DNA from: a virus
Strand: one strand, 5' to 3'
DNA: 64,000 nucleotides
IMG/VR virus record: IMGVR_UViG_3300013102_000002
Coordinates: 1 to 64,000 of that record
Positions 24,840 through 35,718 of this stretch are shown in pieces. Each line of letters opens with the position of its first letter. Position 1 is the first letter of the stretch. The translations under genes and the position numbers were made by a program. Under the pieces are notes generated by a model. That model had not been told where the DNA came from. It did not search any database and saw nothing but the letters and a program-made list of their open reading frames with translations.

Positions 24840-26021
24840 TTAAACAAAGTCCCAATCATTCAAAACTTTATTGTATTTGATGCAGTCAAAATCCATTAAT
24901 TGAGGGGTAATTGGGAGGGAGAAGGATTCTATTAGGTATTTTCCGGTTACTGAATTACTGGAATCTTCAACACCCACAATATCATTAGCATCCAATATAT
25001 AGAGTGGAGCACTAGACAGTGATAAGCGTTCAGTGAATGATAACCTCTTCATCATTTCATATTTTGCTCTCCAAAACACAGGTCCATTGTCGGTTCCACC
25101 AAGTAGAGGATCTGGATTTCCATCATTGTGATAATATAAAATATCACCAATTTTTTCTACCGTGTATGGACTTCCAGTCCAACGAGGGTCGGAATCGGAT
25201 ATTACAAGTTCATATCTTTGAGTAGCTGTTTGACCCGAACCGCCGAGTACAATAATTCTATTGCAGATAGTATCTTCTAACTTTCTAGTGTTCCCTGCAT
25301 AGAATCTGTCTTTTTGATCGTAATTAAAACTCCAGACAGTAGGAAATGTACTGAATTCATTTAGATCAATATTTCTTAAACGCAGATACCCATATACATC
25401 ATAATAAATCGTACACTTCGCAAGTATCGCTAATTCAGAAATTGCTTCCCATCGACTAGTACCAGCCTCATACACTAATTCATAAGGCACCGTTTCTGTG
25501 ACTGTGTCAAAGTTAAAAAGTGTTTCGCCAGCGCCACCAGCAATTGTTTTAATAGCTTGAGCAATATTTGCTCCAGTTTCAATGGTAGTCGTATTGATAA
25601 ACTTGCCTCTTCGGTCAGTCAACATGTACGCTTTGTCCTGGCCCTGAATAGTTGCAATTTTCCCATCAAGAGTATGACTGTCTGAGGGTTCTGTAAGGAT
25701 AAACACACCCTGTGGAATGTACTCAATTGTACCGTTAGGCAATTTTAAACCTATGAATAGTTTAATTCTTTTATCAAGCCAAAACAGAGAAGAATCGGAC
25801 CAATCATATTCATTGTTTAAATTTTTCAATGAGAATGAAAAACTTCTACGAATAGGACGACTAGCATCAACCGAAATTGAGCCAATATCCTCTCTTGTCA
25901 CATCTTTAGTCAGTTCTTTGATAAAGTTCATCTGGCTGTCATAGATTTCTATTTTTATGAATACGAATTTAACTGATGCCTTCATTGCTTTTAAAAAATC
26001 ATCACTGCAAATTATTGCCAC
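24840..26021 (-). CDS. baseplate hub-like tail protein
   Basis: 393 residues. Starts MAIICSDDFLKAMKASVKFV; then DVTREDIGSISVDASRPIRRSF-type strands, IPQGVFILTEPSDSHTLDGK and AQAIKTIAGGAG, a pattern typical of phage proteins downstream of the distal tail gene (DUF5048-type, hub-like). Probably forms the ring at the tail tip that carries fibres. Closely spaced with the preceding distal tail-like gene. Confidence 0.75.
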   Translation of the reverse strand: MAIICSDDFLKAMKASVKFVFIKIEIYDSQMNFIKELTKDVTREDIGSISVDASRPIRRSFSFSLKNLNNEYDWSDSSLFWLDKRIKLFIGLKLPNGTIEYIPQGVFILTEPSDSHTLDGKIATIQGQDKAYMLTDRRGKFINTTTIETGANIAQAIKTIAGGAGETLFNFDTVTETVPYELVYEAGTSRWEAISELAILAKCTIYYDVYGYLRLRNIDLNEFSTFPTVWSFNYDQKDRFYAGNTRKLEDTICNRIIVLGGSGQTATQRYELVISDSDPRWTGSPYTVEKIGDILYYHNDGNPDPLLGGTDNGPVFWRAKYEMMKRLSFTERLSLSSAPLYILDANDIVGVEDSSNSVTGKYLIESFSLPITPQLMDFDCIKYNKVLNDWDFV

Positions 26022-26030
26022 ATTCTCACC

Positions 26031-26837
26031 TCAACTCTCAATAAACGTGTCATAGTCATCAATCTCTTGACAGTCAATTGAAATCTCTAAATAATCATAT
26101 CCATTCCATGTATTTAGAGGAGACGATTTTCTGAGATTACTTAAATCACAAACATAAACTTCACCATTACCTGACTTAATAATCATAGGTTTGTGTTCAA
26201 CGATGAACTTGTTCAAGATATTCAAATATGTATCGCCTGATTTAGTTAAATCGTCTGGGATCATAACCGCACTTAGAGTAAATGTATGATAAAGAGTTTC
26301 ATTATAATAAACAGAAGGATATTTACTGAATGTTTCAACTGAATATCTTCCTTGATTAAGCTGCATGTCAACCATGGGACCACTATCCATTGTTTTATCA
26401 AATGACAATACTTCATTAGTATCTTTATCAACTACAAAGTACCCAGTGAAGTCAGATGTCCCAACAATTTCATTAGGAGCGCCTTCGATACCATTTTCAC
26501 CAACAGGGTAAACACCGTAAATATACGTGTCGTTAGCCTGAGTGTAATCTGTGAAAGTGAAAGTTTCTCCTTCAATATAATCAACATTACCAATGGTTAA
26601 TGAATTTAACTCATTAACTTTTCTACGCTTAATCACAAACTTGGCAATTTTATAACCTTCATTTGTAATATTCCCTGCTTCTAAATTGCCTTTGAATTTA
26701 GCTAAGAAGTATGTATCCATTTGCCAATCATCTTTACTTGAAGTGAGATTAACTGTTCCATCAACGGCAGATCTTACATGTAACTCGTCTATAATACAAT
26801 TGGAAATTTCAACGTTGTTGATATTTACTATACTCAA
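26031..26837 (-). CDS. distal-tail-like protein
   Basis: 268 residues, all-beta, with ISNCIIDELHVRSAVDGTVN at the start and LEISIDCQEIDDYDTFIES at the end. Two domains seem present, the first with AKFKGNLEAGNITNEGYKIA, the second with MIIKSGNGEVYVCDLSNLRK. By order (after the tape measure and one beta protein) it is in the position of distal tail or adaptor proteins. Assignment rests on synteny. Confidence 0.65.
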   Translation of the reverse strand: MSIVNINNVEISNCIIDELHVRSAVDGTVNLTSSKDDWQMDTYFLAKFKGNLEAGNITNEGYKIAKFVIKRRKVNELNSLTIGNVDYIEGETFTFTDYTQANDTYIYGVYPVGENGIEGAPNEIVGTSDFTGYFVVDKDTNEVLSFDKTMDSGPMVDMQLNQGRYSVETFSKYPSVYYNETLYHTFTLSAVMIPDDLTKSGDTYLNILNKFIVEHKPMIIKSGNGEVYVCDLSNLRKSSPLNTWNGYDYLEISIDCQEIDDYDTFIES

Positions 26838-26849
26838 AAAATCACCTCC

Positions 26850-28130
26850 TTATGATACGACTGTTGCCCCAAGAGTATATATGTTATCTATTTGTTGAAT
26901 ATAAACATAAAAGCTGTTGCCCGTTGCAGAGACCGATGTTATTGGCGTTTTAACGTTAGATAAGTCATAAGATGATAAATAAAACTTGCCACTGTAGTAT
27001 TCAAGCGCCAATCTTCCGTTGTCTCCAATTAGATTTAAAATCTTAGAATTAGAAACAAATGATTCTTGGTTGATCCATACGAACGATGAACTTGGCTCGT
27101 TGTTACCAATATACAAATTAAGAAGTTTTTCTGTTGTCTGAGTAGAGTTTTGAATCCATATATTTTTATTGTCTGATGGAGCAACATTTCTCAGCGACAT
27201 TTGAATAACTATAGGAGTCGTTTGGGCAGCATCCGGTAACCACAATGCATTAATATTTGTTGGAGTTGATGCTGATTTAATAATCTGACCATCATCAGAA
27301 ATTTGATTATTAGTAAGACCTCTAAACCAGGACTTCAACGTGAAGTTATTATCTATGGAATATCCAGTATCAAACCATGCTTTGTTATTTGTCCTTGTAT
27401 CAAGTTCTTCTCCAGATATATAAATTGGATTGTTGGATTCACCAATGATTTGAGTGACATCCCAGGATAATTGCATTCCCGCTGGATCTACATTCTCAAT
27501 AGTCAAATTTACATTGAGGTTTGGAGTAGAGTAAAACACACTGAAGGGGATTAATCCTGAAGTACCCGTTAGGCTGTTGTTACTGGTCGCCTGAAACTCA
27601 ATAAAATATGATGACCCACTCGATAAATTGTCTACCGTATAACTTAATAATGGAGTTGATTGTATTCCAGACTGAGCAATGAGGACAGAATCATCATTGT
27701 ACAAATAAGCAATCCAAGACTTAATAGGGATAGACTGTGCTTGAGAATAAGAGGCAGAGAAAGTGTAGGATGGGCTTGCTACAGCAGATATACTACTTAC
27801 AGAAACTATTGGTCTAGCAGATGATTGAAAAACTTCATAATCAGACGAGGCCGTGGAGGCGCTTCCGCTATCCCAAACTTGAATAGAAATTTTATACTGA
27901 TTATTGTTCGTTAAAGTGTTTGCTGGTATTGAGTGTGAAGATGCATAAGAAGAAGTTTTACTGACAGTATATACCGTTGCATTTGTCGTATTATTCTTAA
28001 TAGTTAATGCATAAAAATATTGGATTGCTCCCGACACTTTCCACGTAACTACATTAATTTCCGTTGCATCAATTGTGATTCCTTTGAGAGATATATTGTA
28101 CGGTTTTTGAATGATTTGAATCACCTCCAT
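26850..28130 (-). CDS. tail protein with fibronectin-III-like repeats
   Basis: 426 residues. Strand pattern with EINVVTWKVSGAIQYFYALT and SYTVDNLSSGSSYFIEFQAT resembles repeated fibronectin type III domains; the second half WIQNSTQTTEKLLNLYIGNN resembles a concanavalin-like sandwich. Directly follows the tape-measure gene. Likely surface-exposed at the tail tip. Confidence 0.72.
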   Translation of the reverse strand: MEVIQIIQKPYNISLKGITIDATEINVVTWKVSGAIQYFYALTIKNNTTNATVYTVSKTSSYASSHSIPANTLTNNNQYKISIQVWDSGSASTASSDYEVFQSSARPIVSVSSISAVASPSYTFSASYSQAQSIPIKSWIAYLYNDDSVLIAQSGIQSTPLLSYTVDNLSSGSSYFIEFQATSNNSLTGTSGLIPFSVFYSTPNLNVNLTIENVDPAGMQLSWDVTQIIGESNNPIYISGEELDTRTNNKAWFDTGYSIDNNFTLKSWFRGLTNNQISDDGQIIKSASTPTNINALWLPDAAQTTPIVIQMSLRNVAPSDNKNIWIQNSTQTTEKLLNLYIGNNEPSSSFVWINQESFVSNSKILNLIGDNGRLALEYYSGKFYLSSYDLSNVKTPITSVSATGNSFYVYIQQIDNIYTLGATVVS

Positions 28131-28178
28131 AATTAAGACGACACCATAGTGAGAACGGATGCCGTCTTAATAGGTTAA

Positions 28179-31100
28179 TTATCTTCTTTGACTTGTAATA
28201 AGATGTTCCAATCCAGTAAGAAATTCAGTTGGGTTGTCTGCCTTGACTGTAATTGGGCCAGTGAATGTATAACTAGGTCCACCAGCAACTGCAGGAGTGG
28301 ATTTATTAAATGTAATTCCAGACATTGCTCCAGTAAGATTACTCATAACAGAACCGACAATATCTCTAGAACGAGAGAACATGTTTTTGAGAATATCTTG
28401 ATGATTTTTTGTTAAAACAAGTTCACCATCTTCAAGAATGGCAGGAACCTCATTTGATTTAAGAGGTTCTTTTCCTGCTGTGCCTCCTGTGTGATAAACC
28501 CACTGAGTACCATCCCAATGCTTACCCTTAACTGCTTCCTGCAATTGCTCCATTATTGGAGTAGAGATAACTTTATCTTGTTCTGCTTGCATTTTGGCAA
28601 TTTCTTCTGGGGATAGAACATAATAGTTGGGGCTATTAGGGTCTACATAAGGATTCGAAGAAGATGAAGAAGGGGAAGATTGAGACATTGCGGCATTCGC
28701 AGCGTTAGCCATTTCAGCATATAACTGCTTTAGCTTCTCAAGTTTAGAGATGACTTGATTGATATAAGTATCCCAATTACTCAAAGATAAGCTTTGCCAA
28801 TTATTTACTACACCTTCAAGTAAAGTTGTAGCCTCAGAAGCAGTAATCGTACCATCCTCTAAACCTTGCTGAATTGCTGCTTGGAACTGATCAAGTTTAT
28901 TCTGAGTATCCGTAACAGTTTGATCATAGAGAGAGGAGAGAGAGGACTGATATAATTTCAGTGCTTCTAAATCGGCTTGATGAATTGCTTTAGTCTTCTC
29001 AAGATTAGCGTTAAGAATTTCAACTTCAGAATCCTTAGCTTTCTGTAGACGATCAATTTCATTCTGGATAGCAGATTTTACATCTTCACGTTCATACTGC
29101 TTAACGAGATCATCTTTCTGCTTCTCCAACTCATCAACTCTGGCTTTATCATAGGTGAGGATTAGTTCACCAGATTCAGTGACATACTCAAAGCGCTTAT
29201 CATTCTTAACCTTATTCAACTCGTCATTGATGTCCTGGAGTTCTTTTAAACGATCCTCTTTTTCAATCTGATCGTCTAAATTATCGAGAACAGTTTGTTG
29301 AGCTTCAATTTGAGAATCATAATACTTCTCACGAGTTTTGATGAGTTCAGACAATGCTGCTTCTTCTTTGGAATAGCGGAGTTCAGTATCACGAACAGTA
29401 TTGTTGACTTCATCAAGTTTAGTTTTGAGTGAGGAGATAAGAGCGACTTGGGAGTTAATTTGAGCAGAGAGAGAAGAAAGGTTGCTGAATGAGACGTTAT
29501 CCATGTCCTGATAAAAGTTGAGTGCAGATTTTACTTGAGTTGCAATATCTTTTACTTTAGAGGCATAATCGGATAAATCAGAACGAGTAGAAGAGGTAGT
29601 ATCTACAAAGGAAACATTTGTGAGATACTTTTTATCTGCCTCATCTAGAGTGGCGATAATGGAGTCGATGGAGTCAGAAAATTCAGATAGATCAAGAAGA
29701 GAGTCGGGACCAATTGAAGATTTTAGAGTGTCGAATAGGGAAGAGAGGGCTTTGGAGGAGAAGTCGATTGCCGCCCTAGTCGCTTCTCTGATTGCAAGCG
29801 ATGTATCATACCAAGTATCATTGTTAGCCTTTAATTGAGCATTTAGGGCTTCTAATTGCTCTGTGGTTAATTTGTCTGCTGTCTTCGCATTTTCACTCTG
29901 CTTAATTCTAGCCTTAATGGATTCAGTGTCCTTTTCAACTGCCGCCAACTTTTCCCTATATAAGTCAATCTGCTTTTTAAGTTCACTGCGATAGTCAGCA
30001 GAATCCTCATTGAGTAAACTTTGGACATCTTTAGAGTCATCAACTTTATCCTGAATCTTCTCATAAGACTTGCTCATCTTATCGAGCCATACATTGGTAT
30101 TCTCAAGTTTCTGATTATCCAATGTCTTTTGTGATTCTTTCTGTGCTGCTATGTTATCAGTTATGGCAGTCTTATTTTCTCTGATAGCTTTTGTATACAT
30201 CTGAAACTGATCAAACTGTTTTTGCAACGCTTCTTGTGCCGTTTTAGACTTCATGGAATTATATAGATTGGTAAATGAAGTGGTGGCTTCTCCATTAGCA
30301 TCTATCCATGAAATCATACTATATTGCTTTGCTTTGGCTTGAACTTCATCTCTGGCCGCAATTAGTTTTGTATTGGCTTGTTGAAGTTTTGTGGTCTCTA
30401 GTTTTTGTCCTTTAAGAAGATTAGTAGTTTGTTCAATAGCAGCAGGATAATTTTTATCTGACTCATACCCAGATGACTTTTCTTTATACAGGGCATTAAG
30501 TTTAGTTTGAGCATCTGCTTCGGCATTTATGGCGTTAATACGCTGTTCGGTGGCATCTTTAAACTCTGCTAAGTCTTTATCTTTTTCTGACTTGGTTTTG
30601 TCTTTTGATGTTTTTTCTTTATCCTTTGATGATCCAGTTTCAGCCGCAGTTGCACTATAGTCAGCCGAAATATAGTTTAATAAACCAAGTTTGGCTTGAA
30701 GGCCAGCCAATGTCTGTTTTTCGGCAGTCAACCCAATTGAATCACTTTTATCCTTAGCAATAGTTCCTAATCTTCGTTCAGCTTCGAGATCAGTCATTTC
30801 TCCACTATTTACTAAAGCTCCATAGGCATTTCTAAGTTTATCAATGGCTCTCATTTCGGCTTCCATTGTAGCAATTCTGTCTGTAGCATTTTGGATAAGA
30901 TTTTTTGTCTTTTCTATTTCAGAGTTAATAGAAGAAACTCGTTCTTGCTCCTTCTTTCTCATATAAGCTACAATAGCATCCTTGCCTAAACCAACAACAC
31001 TGGTAAAGTCACCAAAAGTCTCAGTTAATTTAGCTAAGGTCTCAACAGATAAATATCCCTTATCTGCCATTTCTCCTTGGGCAGTATTAATGAGGTCAAT

Positions 31101-34100
31101 TTCACTCTTACCATTGGCAACTGATTTGCTAAATGCATCCATTTGAGAGGTTGAGCCACCAACAACATCATCCAGAATGTCCATTGCTTCTGATAAAGTT
31201 AATATCTTATCTTCAGCGTCACTCAACGAATCGGCGGCACCATCAGCGCCATCATTAACTCCTTGGAAATTTAATTGGCTGATCGCTGTTTGAAGGATGT
31301 TAAATTGATCTTTTGTTAATTTTGCAGACCCAGCAAATCTTTCGAGTGATGCTACTGCGTCATCCATACTATTAACTTTTGTATTCTGGAAAATACTGAA
31401 AACTTCATTTTTATATTTTGCAAGTATATCCAAATCATCAGTTTTAGCGGTTGCCATAATAGAAGCGAATCCATCAGCTAAGACTCTTGTAGATGCCTTG
31501 ACCTCTGTACCACCAGCTTCAATGGTATCCGCATAAGCACTAAATTGAGCTTTAAACGCTTGTTCGCGCTTGCTTACTGCCTTGTCGAACTCGGTTCCAG
31601 CGGAATCAAACTTATCTTTTGCGTCAAGAATGGCCTGTGCTATTGATTCTGAAATAACATCCAACCCAGAAGTATCATAATCAGAAGGGTTGACTTCAAG
31701 TTGGTAGGGAGCAAAGTTACCAAGTTGACCCTTATCATTTTTAATTGTCTGTTTGTTTGCAATGCTACTTTCGAGTTGCTCTTGCATTTTAGATAAAGAA
31801 TCAATTTCGGCTTGTGCAGAATTCTTTTTTGCCTGTTGACTCTCAATCTCAGAATTAATTGCTGTTTTGTTGGCCTTGTACTCATCTAATGCCTTTTGTT
31901 GCTCAATTGCTGCCTCTTCTTTGAGCGCTTTAATTCTGTCTCCAATAGCAAGTGTATTTTCTTTTACCGCTACTGTCTGATCTTCAACTGTGCTCATGGT
32001 GATGCCATGCTTGGCTGCTAGATCAGATTCGACGCTTGCTAATCTTATTTTCTCTTCGGTGTTTAAAATCGTTTTTTTGGTTAGATTATCATATTCATTC
32101 GATAATTCTTGTAGCTCTTTTAGACTCCCGGTTTTATCTTTAAGTTTATCTAAGCTAGTTCCAGTATCGTCCATCACTTCAGAAGCATTAGAGAAATGAC
32201 CTATAACTTTTTCGAGTATAAACCCCAATCCAGCAAATGCAACCCCAACTAAACTACTGACAAGCAAAGCTCTAAGGCCAATTTTAACCGCTCCTAAGAC
32301 GACTGTCATTCTACTTAGTGCTCCAGATGCAGCAGAAGCAGAAGTGGTTATACCAAATAGATTAATAATAAATGCCTTAAACGAAGCATTTAAGAGATAT
32401 ACTCCAGAGGCAATTACACCAAAAATAACAGGAAGAGCACCAAATGTATCGACAGTTTTTGTTAGGGCGCTACCTAATCCTGTCATTAGCGAGGTAAGGA
32501 CTACAATTGAATCAGATATTAAAGCATTACCAACGGAGAGGGAGAGGGTGTCCCAGGCTGTCTTCATCTTTTGTATTCTGGCTTCCAAGGATTGCATGAA
32601 CTTGGTATTTTCGGATACGGCAGAACCTTGTGAGTGTAACGCGGTCTCTGTTGCATTTAAAGAAATCTGATAGTTCTGCATGAGGGCAAGAAACCTAGAT
32701 AATTGAAATCTCAAATCTGTTACTTTCAGAATTGAATATTCAATTCCTACTGACTGCATTTTAATCAATGCAGCGGAAATGGTTCTTCTTAAAAGTGTCT
32801 TTACACTTGACCATCTCTCTCTATATTACTATAGAGGTCAGACTGTAATTTTATCTCTAAATGTTTAGAGATAGCCAACGTTCAGTCGTTACGGTTCGAG
32901 TTCTATTCAAATAGAACAATTACCTCGGTATTGTCCCTGTATAATAAAACAAGCTATATAGATTAAAGGTATCCCATTTGGACGATCAATCATATATTTG
33001 GCTGGTTTACAGTAGGAGTTTCACCGATATGGTTGGCAGTTCACTAATTAATCGCTTAATTAGGGGGCAGATTTTTTACCCGCGAGACTGACAGCAGTTG
33101 ACTGCTGTTGTTCCTTGGAAAGACTAGACCAGCGAGAGGCCAAATCTACCAGTATGTCAGATACATCTCGTGTTTCTCCGCTTAAATCCCTCATCTGAAC
33201 TCCAACCCCAGCAAGCACAGACTCGGAATCTTTCATGGTGGTTAAACGTGAATATATTGTTTTCAGTGAGTTCGATCTGTTATTTTCATTATGCTTATAA
33301 ACATAATTACTGACCGTAATCAGAACATTACGGCAAGAACGATTCTTCGATCGTTCCTCTCTATGTCTCCATAGAGTGCAGACTATCGCTTTATCCGGTC
33401 TGGATATCTCTACACTTAGTCGTTCACGGTGTATTTAAACTTCCGCCCTGTCTTCCTGTTTATAAGGAGTTCCAAGTCAATCAGTAGAGATTTTTCACTA
33501 ATATGTTCCCATACTAGGCGGCAACTATTTTACCGACCACTGAACCACTTTCACGTGTTGCTGTAGTAATGGCTGTCGTATTCCCGATTAACTCTTCCAT
33601 TGTTACGCCAAAAGCCTTAGCTGAAGCGCCTGCCTTTGTGATACTTAAAGCAATGTTTTGAGAGGAAATAGCAAAGTTATTATCACATTCTGTTACTTTC
33701 AGATTCTTCTTTTTGAGAATCTTACTGACTATATTCATTTTAAAATATAGCGGAGAAAACTCTTCGGATTTCTCTCTTTATGTCTCCATAAAGTTCAGAC
33801 TATCGCTTCATCCTATGTAGTAAATAGGAGCCTTTTCACTTAGTCGTTCACGCTGCTCTCGCTTGCGCCCTGTTGCCGTCACCATAGTGTGTTACGGTCT
33901 CCAAGTCAATCAGAAAAGGTTTTTCACTATACATTACTGTATAAGGAGGCAGAAATTTTTTACCTCGTTGATTTTATTTGCAACTTCAATGCTCTTACTA
34001 GCTTCCACATTAAACACCGTCATAGCAGACGTTAAAGTGTCTACGGCTTCAGCAGGAGTCAAATCTGATATATTCTGAAACAATGTTGCAGTTTTTGCTA

Positions 34101-35637
34101 GTTCAATTGTTTGACTTTCATCAAATCCCATCCGGGCAAAACCAATGGCGTTCTCATTTACTTCTTTAATACTTCGACCCAATTCATTCGCTAATTCAAT
34201 GCTTTTCTCTAACATGCTATCAAAATCTGTATCGTTATCCATTACGCGCTTTAATTGCGTAATTTGGCTATCCACATCGATGATTGTTCTTGTCATTTCT
34301 TTTAGTGCGCTAGTTATCCCAAAGAATACACTTCCTACTCCAGAATAGAGTAAGATATTTGACATTGCAGATTTTAAACTATCTCCAAACGTACGAGTGT
34401 GACCAGAAGTTGCTCTTGCTTCGTCTCCAATCTGTCTAATTTCGGCAACGAGTTGAGCGGCTTTAGCCTTATAATTATCAGTCGAAGTAGTTAGATTTTT
34501 TAATTGCGTCAATAGCAAATTTAGCTTTGTGGTGTCAATTTTAGAATAAGCACTGCTTAAACTTGCCACTTTCTGCTCGGCCTTGGTTTGAATCGATATT
34601 AATTCTTGTTCTGCTTTCATTTGTCTAGAGGCAAGGTCGTTTAGGGCTTTAATTCTGCGGTTAATACCATTCAGTTCACTATCTGTAAGTTGCCGACCAG
34701 ATGCTTGAATCATTGCAATTCTTTGTGCAACTTCATCATATTTACGATTAAGCAAATCTAATGCTTTTGTATTTTCAACACCAGTAACAGCAGTCGTTTT
34801 ACTCGTTGCTAATTTACTGTTTAAGTTGGTATATGTTTTAGCATCCTGAATTTCACGTTCGCGAATAGCTTTTAAATACCAATCCTCATATGCCTTTCTT
34901 GTTTGTTGGGTGCGAGAAATCTCAGCCCGTTCTAAGTCAGCATTATTCTGAATCGCTCTCTGTTGGCTCTCATTCCATTGACGCTCAAAATCCCTAGTCT
35001 TAGATTCGGCGGTAATTCTTCCTTGAGCCATTTGTTCAGCCAATGCCAATTCTGTTTTAGAATTTTTTGTAATTTCATTTAATTGATTTTGATTCCAGTG
35101 TCGCTGGAAGTCACGAACTCTTGATTCAGAAGCAATTCTACCTTCAGCCATTTTATTGATTAAAGACTGAAGTTCTTTTGCGTCTTTTATTTGATTCTGT
35201 ATATTGTCTATATTCTTAATGGAGCCATCGGGAAGAGTGGTTACTACCTGTTTTGCGTTTGTTTCTGTGCTTCCATATGTAGTTGTTTTAATTCCTTTAC
35301 TATTTGTTTTCTCGCGTTCAATCTGCCACTTTTTTTCAGCAGCAATAGCTTCGTTTGTTACCTTAATTTGTTCGTTAATACTTTTTGTAGTAGTATTTAA
35401 CCCATTATTAAGAGTATTGTTGGCTGAACTCTGCTGATTAATTTGTGACGTAATTAAATTAAGATTCTTAGAGAACGAGGAGAGGTTCTTAATAAAATCA
35501 TCGTTAATAGTTATATTTAACTTTAGCTTTTGAAGAGACGGATGCTTGCTCAGTTGTTCAATCGACTTATTGATATCTTTTTCTGCGCGGCTTAAATCGA
35601 GTGCAGCACTTATCAAAATCTTCATGTTATCAGCCAT
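28179..35637 (-). CDS. tail tape-measure protein, four exons interrupted by three group I introns
   Basis: Sets tail length and helps DNA entry. Exons on the minus strand: 35637-33962, 33685-33532, 33272-33078, 32711-28179. Joining them gives one uninterrupted frame of about 2185 residues, and the junctions read naturally: KINEV|DNNFAISS, SVVG|NSLKTIYSR and VSLAG|RFQLSRFLAL, all typical of tape-measure proteins. Before joining, the frame stops inside each intron. N-terminal half is coiled-coil (many Gln/Lys/Glu), then hydrophobic segments near exon 4 start (VVLTSLMTGLGSAL, IFGVIASGVYLL), then a long coiled coil and a C-terminal NPTEFLTGLEHLITSQRR. A TTG at 35646 could start three codons earlier. 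Largest gene of the window, placed between tail tube/chaperone genes and tail-tip genes as expected. Confidence 0.93.
32712..33077 (-). ncRNA. group I self-splicing intron 3 in tape-measure gene (366 nt)
   Basis: The exon ends with GGGT, so a U precedes the 5' splice site; the intron ends ACAGATTTG, with the final G. Core: CGTAACGACTGAACG (P7 5' side) pairs with ACAGTCT (3' side) separated by a hairpin TATCTCTAAACATTTAGAGATA-like loop. Starts AAAAAATCTGCCCCC, like its two relatives. No protein frame inside. Confidence 0.9.
33273..33531 (-). ncRNA. group I self-splicing intron 2 in tape-measure gene (259 nt)
   Basis: The exon ends GTCGGT; the intron starts AAAATAGTTGCCGCC and ends AACAGATCG. 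Core: CGTGAACGACTAAGTG pairs with GATAGTCTGCAC. Splicing joins SVVG to NSLKTIYSR in frame. No homing endonuclease frame inside. Confidence 0.9.
33686..33961 (-). ncRNA. group I self-splicing intron 1 in tape-measure gene (276 nt)
   Basis: The exon ends GAGGT; the intron starts AAAAAATTTCTGCC and ends AACAGAATG. Core: CGTGAACGACTAAGTG pairs with GATAGTCTGAAC, as in intron 2. The coding frame runs a short way into the intron (KNFCLLIQ and stop), which is why the gene looks broken without splicing. Confidence 0.9.
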
Positions 35638-35674
35638 TATATTCAAATCACTTCCTTTTACTTACTTTTGGGCA

Positions 35675-35709
35675 AACAAAAAAGAAGCGATTCAAACGAA
35701 TGCTTCTTT
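35675..35709 (-). terminator. terminator between homing endonuclease and tape-measure genes
   Basis: On the minus strand AAAGAAGC pairs with GCTTCTTT with an inner partly paired loop, followed by TTTTTTG. Ends the endonuclease transcript 40 bases before the tape-measure start. Confidence 0.75.
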
Positions 35710-35718
35710 AATACCTTT

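Noticed and set aside
28179-35646. Three separate genes or a frameshift-damaged pseudogene for the tape measure
   Set aside because: The breaks coincide with group I intron cores, splice sites follow the U and final-G rules, and exon joining restores one exact frame with family-typical junctions.
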